Origin: Lachnospiraceae bacterium UBA3801
GTDB taxonomy: Bacteria; Bacillota; Clostridia; Lachnospirales; Lachnospiraceae
NCBI GenBank assembly: GCA_002368685.1
Contig: DFEN01000042.1
Coordinates: 1-11,335 of the forward strand
Direction of reading: 5' to 3'
DNA: 11,335 nt
The position numbers were made by a program, and so were the translations under genes. Below the pieces are notes generated by a model. That model was not told the origin of the DNA, made no database searches, and saw only the letters and a list, made by a program, of their open reading frames with translations. Below are positions 6,726 through 11,335 of this stretch, piece by piece. Within the stretch, counting starts at the first letter, position 1. Each line of letters opens with the position of its first letter.

Positions 6726-7434
6726 TTAAAAGATTTTGGTTGTCCACTGAGTGCAGTCCCAAACTTCTGTAGCTATATCTTCGTAGAATTCTGGCTCGTG
6801 GCAAACCATAAGAATGCTACCCTTATAATCTTTTAGAGCTCTAGCGAGTTCTTCCTTGGCGTCTACATCGAGATGATTTGTAGGCTCATCAAGAACAAGC
6901 AGGTTGGACTCTCGGTTAATAAGCTTGCAGAGTCTGACCTTTGCCTGCTCGCCCCCAGATAGGACTTTACATTTACTTTCGATATGCTTGGTGGTGAGAC
7001 CACATTTTGCTAGAGCAGATCTTACTTCATATTGAGTAAAGCCTGGGAATTCGTTCCATATTTCCTGAAGACAAGTGGTTTCGATGTCGGAAGGCATCTC
7101 CTGTTCGAAGTAGCCAATTTCAAGGTTCTCGCCTAATTCAACGGAGCCACTTATAGAAGGGATAAGGCCGAGGATACTCTTAAGTAGAGTGGTTTTACCT
7201 ATACCGTTTGCGCCAGTCAGGACTATTCTGGAACCTCTCTCCATAGAAATGTTGAGAGGAGAAGAAAGGGGCTCGTCGTACCCGATAACAAGCTCTGTTG
7301 TTTCGAATAAAACCTTGCTAGGTGTTTTTGCAATCTTGAAGTTGAACTCTGGCAAGAAGTCTGAAAGAAACATCATCAAAGATAGCTCTGTCACCAAAAC
7401 CGTGAGTCAGGTGTTCAACATTTAATATACTCAT
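6726..7434 (-). pseudogene. ABC-F family ATPase, internally deleted and frameshifted
   Basis: The original start is ATG at 7434 (reading leftwards), preceded by an AAGGA site at 7442-7446. It opens with MSILNVEHLTHGFGDRAIFD and then DVSFRLL, the standard first strand and helix of ABC-F domain 1. The frame then turns into unrelated residues and stops at TAG (7320-7318) after 38 codons. In another frame, homology resumes from about LPEFNFKIAKTPSKV (near 7355) and runs through a complete second ATPase domain: Walker A GANGIGKTT, signature LSGGEQAKVRLCKL, Walker B LLVLDEPTNHLD, then VCHEPEF. It ends at TAA 6728-6726. Thus Walker A, signature and Walker B of domain 1 and the interdomain linker are missing, roughly 250-280 codons compared with the usual 500-540 residues. 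The open frame extending to a TTG at 7397 has no ribosome binding site, and its first 14 or so residues are out-of-frame readings of the true N-terminus. ABC-F proteins act on ribosomes (translation factors or antibiotic protection). This copy should be non-functional unless domain 2 is expressed from an unseen start. Confidence 0.85.
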
Positions 7435-7469
7435 TTTTGATTCCTTTAATTTGTAATAGTCTGGGACAT

Positions 7470-7475
7470 ATTATA
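7470..7475 (-). promoter_or_regulatory. Leftward -10 box for the ABC-F gene
   Basis: Read on the - strand this is TATAAT, 36 bases before ATG 7434. The hexamer 17 bases further upstream is TTTATT, a weak -35 match. A short inverted repeat, TTTATT-TCCG-AATAAA (7479-7494), lies between the two elements and could be an operator, but it is AT-rich and may be chance. Confidence 0.4.
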
Positions 7476-7510
7476 TATTTTATTTCCGAATAAATAAATG
7501 GTGATTTTGA

Positions 7511-7538
7511 TTGATTTTTCTGAGTAAATGTTTATAAT
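7511..7538 (+). promoter_or_regulatory. Rightward promoter for the transporter gene
   Basis: TTGATT (7511-7516) and a perfect TATAAT (7533-7538) are 16 bases apart. They predict transcription from about 7545, with a leader of about 30 bases before the TTG start at 7577. The promoter is back to back with the ABC-F promoter, so 7435-7576 is a divergent control region. Confidence 0.55.
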
Positions 7539-7561
7539 TCATTTTCGTGTATAGATGAAAT

Positions 7562-7567
7562 GAGAGG
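7562..7567 (+). promoter_or_regulatory. Ribosome binding site supporting the TTG start
   Basis: GAGAGG lies 9 bases before TTG 7577. No ATG in this frame is close by at the N-terminus, and the first ATG (7679) falls after the first membrane helix, so TTG is the best start. Confidence 0.6.
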
Positions 7568-7576
7568 TCGATCAAG

Positions 7577-8698
7577 TTGGAATTAAAGAATAAGCTTATT
7601 GAAATATTTAAAAAGGATTCGGTGCTGATCATATCAGGAGTTCTCGCTTTGGTATCCTGTATATTCGTAAAGCCTGATATGGATTATATTGGTTATATAA
7701 ATTTTCGTGTGCTTGCGATTCTTTTCTCGCTTATGCTCGTAGTGAGTGCTTATATCAGAATAGGTACATTTGATTTCTTCACTAATAAGCTACTAGGAAA
7801 GATTCACTCTGAAAAAAATATCTCACTGTTTCTCGTGGTTTTATCCTTTTTTATGAGTATGCTTCTTACAAATGATGTTACTCTCGTTACGCTTGTGCCT
7901 TTTGCACTAAATGTATTAAAGGCCTTTAAAGATAGAAGAAGGACCATGTTTACGCTTATCCTGATGACCGTGTCTGCAAATCTTGGAAGTATGCTGACCC
8001 CAATTGGAAATCCACAGAATCTTTATCTATATACTGAATATCATATTGCACTTACGGACTTTATTAAACTGATGCTTCCTTATAGTGCTGCATCACTAAT
8101 TCTGTTAGTAGTAAGTGTAATTCTTCTAAATAAAACGGATAAGACGGTTGATACTGCTGTGACAGAGGAGGTGTCTTCTCCCAAGAGAGTGCCCCTTATC
8201 GTTTACACTATTTTATTTGTTTTGTGTCTGCTTACAGTTTCTAATATAATTAGTTTTACAGTTATGCTAGCAGTGGTTGCGCTAGTTGTTTTAATATTTG
8301 ATAGGAAAGCCTATAAGGGAATAGACTACGGATTGCTTCTTACTTTTGTATTTTTCTTCGTACTAATAGGTAACCTTGGAAGGATTGATGTAATCCATGA
8401 TACTCTGTCGAGAGTAATAGAGAAAAATGTTACGCTGACGGCGATTCTTTCCTCGCAGGTTATAAGTAATGTGCCTTCTGCAATGTTACTTTCAGCCTTT
8501 ACCAAGAATGGTTCGTCACTTTTGGTGGGTACAAATCTTGGAGGCTTGGGAACACTTATAGCAAGCATGGCAAGTCTTATAACCTATAAGTTCTATAACA
8601 AAGTGAAGTCAGAAGGGGAACACTATTTGCTTGCATTCACAGTTATCAATATCATTTTCCTTTTATTGCTTCTGGTATTATATCTAGTGCTTTCTTAG
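7577..8698 (+). CDS. ArsB/NhaD/CitM-superfamily (SLC13-like) membrane transporter
   Basis: This 373-residue protein is almost wholly hydrophobic, with about ten membrane segments. Family hallmarks include FFMSMLLTNDVTLVTLVPFAL (91-111), in which the TNDV/TLVxxP re-entrant region of the ion-transporter superfamily is plain. They also include GSMLTPIGNPQNLYLY (137-152), matching the 'TPxGNPxN' motif, and the second-half counterparts SQVISNVPSAMLLSAF (293-308) and GTNLGGLGTLIASMASLI (318-335). The inverted-repeat arrangement of these motifs is expected for this fold (COG1055 group). Members carry arsenite, Na+/H+ or carboxylates such as citrate. Sequence alone does not settle the substrate, and no arsenic-resistance partner genes are nearby. 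At 373 residues it is shorter than typical ArsB or CitM (about 420-450) but both halves are present. A hydrophilic loop (about 185-205) separates them. It starts at TTG with its own promoter and ribosome binding site. The lipoprotein gene follows after 64 bases. Confidence 0.85.
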   Translation: MELKNKLIEIFKKDSVLIISGVLALVSCIFVKPDMDYIGYINFRVLAILFSLMLVVSAYIRIGTFDFFTNKLLGKIHSEKNISLFLVVLSFFMSMLLTNDVTLVTLVPFALNVLKAFKDRRRTMFTLILMTVSANLGSMLTPIGNPQNLYLYTEYHIALTDFIKLMLPYSAASLILLVVSVILLNKTDKTVDTAVTEEVSSPKRVPLIVYTILFVLCLLTVSNIISFTVMLAVVALVVLIFDRKAYKGIDYGLLLTFVFFFVLIGNLGRIDVIHDTLSRVIEKNVTLTAILSSQVISNVPSAMLLSAFTKNGSSLLVGTNLGGLGTLIASMASLITYKFYNKVKSEGEHYLLAFTVINIIFLLLLLVLYLVLS

Positions 8699-8762
8699 AG
8701 TAGTTGTGATGTTTTAAAGTAGTTGAAAGAGTTTAGGTTCGAGTTGGAGAAGTTGGAGCTAT

Positions 8763-10334
8763 ATGATGATTATCAAAAGTTCTGTGATTAAAAGAATAGT
8801 TGTTATCGCTTTCGCGCTTGTTTTGCTGCTGTCACCTGTTGCGTGTTCGAGGGTTGACCTTTCCGATAAACTGAAAACAGATCCGATGGGATATACCCCT
8901 AAGCAGATTAAAGAAGAGATAATGCCTCAGGTTGCAGAAACTGTTGTTGAAGCGTTGGAGAAGGATGACGAGGATAAACTGAAAAGCGTATTCTCAAAAA
9001 AGGCACTTGCAGATACGACAGATTGGGATCTGGGATGTGAGTATATTTTTGATCTATATGAGGGAACCAATACCGATATAAGAGATTATAATTATTCGCA
9101 ATATGAAACCTATAAGATGGATGAATCGATAAATGAAATAAGCTGCATCTGTTATATAGAAACAGGTGATAAAGTGTATCGCCTCGACTGGGTAGATGTT
9201 CTCGAAAATGAGGCCGATGCAGATAGTGTAGGTGTTTATAACCTGTGTGTTCGTGAATGGGAAGAAGGCTATGGAAAAGAAGGTGGAGTCTTTCCGGGTA
9301 TCGATTATCCAGAACGTTTCAGTGGTTCGTATATTACAACAGCTATAGAAACGGTGGGTGACTATGCCAATAGCTCACTAGACATGCCACTGCTATATGT
9401 GTCTGATAAGCTTCAAGGTAATATGCCTGAGGAAGAGAAAACTGATCTGGCAAAGGCATTACTTGCAATAAATAATAAAAATATAAAAAAGAGATGGTGT
9501 GAGCCCAGTGACGAGGGCAAGCGAGTTGACTATTTTATAGATGCAGATATCCCAAGTGTTGGTAAATGTGTTTTGTCATTTATTTGCGATACAGACGTGA
9601 GAAATGAAATCACAGCTGTGAAGGTAACAATGTATGATGGTGATATTCCAGCTTCGTCCGAACTAGTCGCAGAGGAATATAAGGCAGAGGGAATAAATGA
9701 ATTCGTTCAAAAGTGCATAGCTGGAGGCGTTGATTTTTCCCAGTATCCAGAGACTATGGAGGAAGCCTTCGCAGATGATAATAAAACTATACCTGAGATT
9801 GAATACGAAGGAAAAACACTTAAGCTAATTCCCGAGATACAGAACCCAGGAACAAGCGAAGGCGAGGTTCTAGGAAGAGTTGAGGTAGAGGATAAAACAT
9901 ATCCGGTTACGAAACTTAAGTCAGACTATGGCTGCGATGTATATCTTTTAAACTACAGCGTATATGCTGAGAGTAAGGATGTAGATGGACTAGTCGATTA
10001 TTATATGAACAAGGCAGATATGACATTTACTTTTTATGAATATAAGAAGAGTGGAAGTGACGAGTATGAAATTGATTTCTCCATGGAAATGTACAGTCAG
10101 CTTCGGGAATATAATGATGAAGGTCATGAGATGCAAGAGTTTAAACTAGATGCCCCACCACATAGCTTTGAGATTAGGGTAACTTCCACCGATGGTGTAT
10201 ATGATGGCCATATCTCTGTTATGGAATATGAAGACAATATGGTTCTAGGCGCTAAGACCGTTCCATATGTCGCAGGCAAGGGATACTTCCTCTCCGACGA
10301 AGAAATAAAATATATCCAATCTCATATCAAATAG
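8763..10334 (+). CDS. Predicted lipoprotein with DUF5104-like N-terminal region
   Basis: The N-terminus has Lys/Arg residues, a hydrophobic stretch (IVVIAFALVLLLSPV, about 12-26) and C28 in SPVACS. This is a probable lipobox, although Pro at -3 is unusual. The mature protein of about 495 residues is acidic and soluble and should be anchored to the outer face of the membrane. Residues about 43-165 (QIKEEIMPQVAETVVEALEK, then LKSVFSKKAL and later VGVYNLCVRE) resemble the DUF5104 family of Firmicute lipoproteins, from memory. The middle and C-terminal parts (about 195-523) repeat strand-rich patterns but match no family I recognise. Its role is unknown. ATG at 8763 is followed directly by ATG 8766; GGAG at 8755-8758 is 4 bases before the first and 7 before the second, so 8766 may be the true start (522 residues). 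It shares a strand with the transporter and the HAD gene. Confidence 0.75.
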   Translation: MMIIKSSVIKRIVVIAFALVLLLSPVACSRVDLSDKLKTDPMGYTPKQIKEEIMPQVAETVVEALEKDDEDKLKSVFSKKALADTTDWDLGCEYIFDLYEGTNTDIRDYNYSQYETYKMDESINEISCICYIETGDKVYRLDWVDVLENEADADSVGVYNLCVREWEEGYGKEGGVFPGIDYPERFSGSYITTAIETVGDYANSSLDMPLLYVSDKLQGNMPEEEKTDLAKALLAINNKNIKKRWCEPSDEGKRVDYFIDADIPSVGKCVLSFICDTDVRNEITAVKVTMYDGDIPASSELVAEEYKAEGINEFVQKCIAGGVDFSQYPETMEEAFADDNKTIPEIEYEGKTLKLIPEIQNPGTSEGEVLGRVEVEDKTYPVTKLKSDYGCDVYLLNYSVYAESKDVDGLVDYYMNKADMTFTFYEYKKSGSDEYEIDFSMEMYSQLREYNDEGHEMQEFKLDAPPHSFEIRVTSTDGVYDGHISVMEYEDNMVLGAKTVPYVAGKGYFLSDEEIKYIQSHIK

Positions 10335-10426
10335 TGCTGGCGAGGACAGTTCATGAGTTTTGAAAAAAAGGAATGAAAGTAGGAAAAGGAATAGCGATAG
10401 TAATAGTTGGAAGGAGTTAGTAAAGG

Positions 10427-11074
10427 ATGGGAATAATAGATAATAATGATATCTTGATGTTTGATCTTGACGGCACACTTACTGATTCAGGATCAGGTAT
10501 CGTGAAATCTTTTGAATATACAATTAATACTATCAAGGGAGAGGGCTTCTATACAGGAGATTACAGAGTTTTTGTAGGACCTCCTTTGGAAGATTCTTTT
10601 AGTGTTATTCTTGGGTTTAGTGAGGAAGAGACAGCTAAGGCGGTTAGTACTTATAGAGATTATTATTTTAATCAGGGTGGTATATATGATAATTCAGTAT
10701 ATCCCGATATAGAAAGTACTTTGGCAAAACTAAAGGAGCTAGGTAAGACGCTTGTAGTAGCTACCTCCAAGAATATGAAAGCTACAGATATCGTGCTGGA
10801 GCATTTTGATTTGAAAAAATATTTCTATTTTGTCGCTTCATCAAACTTTGCGGATAGGCATACAAAAACCGATGTCATAAACTACGCGCTTAGTCAGTTT
10901 GAAGGCGTTGATAAAGAAAAGGTTCTTATGATTGGTGATAGAAACCAGGACATAAATGCCGCTAATAAAATTGGAATTGATTCAGTTGGTGTACTCTGGG
11001 GATACGGAGATAGGGAAGAGTTAGAGAACGCTGGTGCAACATATATTATAGAGAAACCAGCCGATTTGTTATAG
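10427..11074 (+). CDS. HAD-superfamily hydrolase, phosphoglycolate phosphatase-like
   Basis: This 215-residue cytoplasmic phosphatase has all four HAD motifs. Motif I is MFDLDGTLTDSG with nucleophile D13 and acid/base D15. Motif II is VVATSK with T113. Motif III is a lysine around K147 (HTKTDVI). Motif IV is MIGDRNQDINAA with D171 and D175. A helical cap of the C1 type lies between motifs I and II (about 20-88; VGPPLEDSF at 50-58 is the usual cap signature). The C-terminal WGYGDREELENAGATYIIEKPADL is typical of the Gph/YjjG/5'-nucleotidase-like branch. The reaction is hydrolysis of a small phosphomonoester through an aspartyl-phosphate intermediate. Whether phosphoglycolate or a nucleotide is the substrate is not visible. 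AAGGAG at 10411-10416 is 10 bases before ATG. The 92-base gap upstream shows no clear promoter or terminator. Confidence 0.93.
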   Translation: MGIIDNNDILMFDLDGTLTDSGSGIVKSFEYTINTIKGEGFYTGDYRVFVGPPLEDSFSVILGFSEEETAKAVSTYRDYYFNQGGIYDNSVYPDIESTLAKLKELGKTLVVATSKNMKATDIVLEHFDLKKYFYFVASSNFADRHTKTDVINYALSQFEGVDKEKVLMIGDRNQDINAANKIGIDSVGVLWGYGDREELENAGATYIIEKPADLL

Positions 11075-11079
11075 ATTTG

Positions 11080-11104
11080 GTGACCAGTGGGGACGGTTCC
11101 TGTG
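11080..11104 (+). repeat. GGGGACGGTTCC-type dispersed repeat, copy 1
   Basis: This 25-bp unit starts GTGACCAGTGG, has the core GGGGACGGTTCC and ends CTGTG. It is identical to 11311-11335. Repeats with this core are, from memory, scattered through many clostridial genomes, often beside IS200/RAYT-type (Y1) transposases. No transposase is visible here. Confidence 0.8.
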
Positions 11105-11122
11105 ACAACTTTTGTGAATTAT

Positions 11123-11242
11123 ATGTGGCGTTACGAGAGATTTAAAGTTACAGTATTAATCAGACATTCGTTAGATGGAAAAATGTATTTATATGATATT
11201 CTAGATATAAAAAAAGAAACGAGCAACCCCTTCGACTCATAA
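11123..11242 (+). pseudogene. 39-codon remnant resembling the C-terminus of phage/ICE proteins
   Basis: ATG 11123 to TAA 11240-11242 encodes 39 residues that contain VTVLIRHSLDGK followed by MYLYDILDIKKETSNPFDS. The 'DGKxYLYDIxxIKKETSxP' ending is familiar from C-termini of phage head-associated (MuF-like) and large polyvalent mobile-element proteins in gut Firmicutes; this recognition is from memory. There is no ribosome binding site before the ATG, and the peptide looks like a tail without its body. It is best read as a decayed fragment of a mobile-element gene lying exactly between two copies of the 25-bp repeat. It could instead be a chance ORF. Confidence 0.4.
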
Positions 11243-11310
11243 CAAGCTTACTGGACACAAAACCCATTTCTTTGGATACAGATTAACAAATGAATGTGAA
11301 AAAGTCAATA

Positions 11311-11335
11311 GTGACCAGTGGGGACGGTTCCTGTG
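11311..11335 (+). repeat. GGGGACGGTTCC-type dispersed repeat, copy 2 (at window end)
   Basis: A perfect 25-of-25 match to copy 1 in the same orientation, 231 bases downstream, cut off by the window end. In copy 1 the repeat is followed by ACAACTTTT, so the true unit may be longer than 25 bp. Bases 11243-11310 between the remnant ORF and this copy hold nothing else I can identify. Confidence 0.8.

Noticed and set aside
6715..6745. Bidirectional terminator between the convergent permease and ABC-F genes
   Set aside because: The stop codons are only five bases apart and no hairpin followed by a T-run is visible on either strand.
7189..7425. Rightward 78-codon reading frame opposite the ABC-F remnant
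   Set aside because: It is the antisense shadow of the Walker A region and N-terminus of the ABC-F sequence, with no ribosome binding site of its own and no recognisable family.
7318..7434. Programmed frameshift in the ABC-F gene
   Set aside because: A frameshift alone would not remove Walker A, signature and Walker B of domain 1 and the linker; a deletion explains both the loss and the change of frame.
10335..10365. Possible degenerate copy of the GGGGACGGTTCC repeat (GAGGACAGTTCATGAG)
   Set aside because: Only the core is similar, with several mismatches and no matching flanks; short purine-rich matches of this kind can arise by chance.

Overview
This is a low-GC, AT-rich stretch whose gene content and style point to a Firmicute of the class Clostridia, most probably a Lachnospiraceae (Butyrivibrio-like) gut or rumen bacterium. 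That assignment rests on codon style (many ATA, AGA and GAT/GAA codons), purine-rich AGGAGG-type ribosome binding sites and the protein families seen; it is an inference. No tRNA, rRNA or CRISPR array is visible.

Left part (1-6720), all on the + strand. The window opens inside a Nudix/MutT hydrolase gene. After a short gap with a -10 box, a 23-codon leader-like ORF overlaps the start of an OmpR-type response regulator, followed 12 bases later by its histidine kinase. A 103-base gap then carries a recognisable promoter, preceded by an 11-bp-period direct repeat of AAATTAAT that looks like a response-regulator operator. Behind it lie three tightly packed genes: a secreted, membrane-anchored protein with two CARDB/NEW3-like beta domains, a MacB/LolD-type ABC ATPase, and an 804-residue FtsX/MacB-type permease with two large extracytoplasmic domains. 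The likely logic is that the sensor detects an envelope signal, the regulator binds the repeat, and the three-gene exporter or envelope machine is induced. The CARDB-like protein sits where a MacA-type adaptor or substrate-binding partner would be expected.

Middle part (6726-7576). Convergent to the permease, on the - strand, is the wreck of an ABC-F ATPase. The true N-terminus (ATG at 7434, good ribosome binding site) runs into a deletion junction near 7350-7365 that removes most of the first ATPase domain and the linker and shifts the frame. Only the second ATPase domain remains as an intact reading frame. A divergent promoter region separates it from the next gene.

Right part (7577-11074), all on the + strand: an ArsB/NhaD/CitM-superfamily membrane transporter with a TTG start, a large predicted lipoprotein with a DUF5104-like N-terminal part, and a HAD-family phosphatase of the phosphoglycolate phosphatase/5'-nucleotidase type. 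They share a strand but are 64 and 92 bases apart, so a common transcript is possible but not shown.

Right edge (11075-11335). Two perfect 25-bp copies of a repeat with the core GGGGACGGTTCC lie 231 bases apart. Between them is a 39-codon ORF that resembles the C-terminal tail of phage or conjugative-element proteins. This looks like a site of mobile-element traffic that continues beyond the window.
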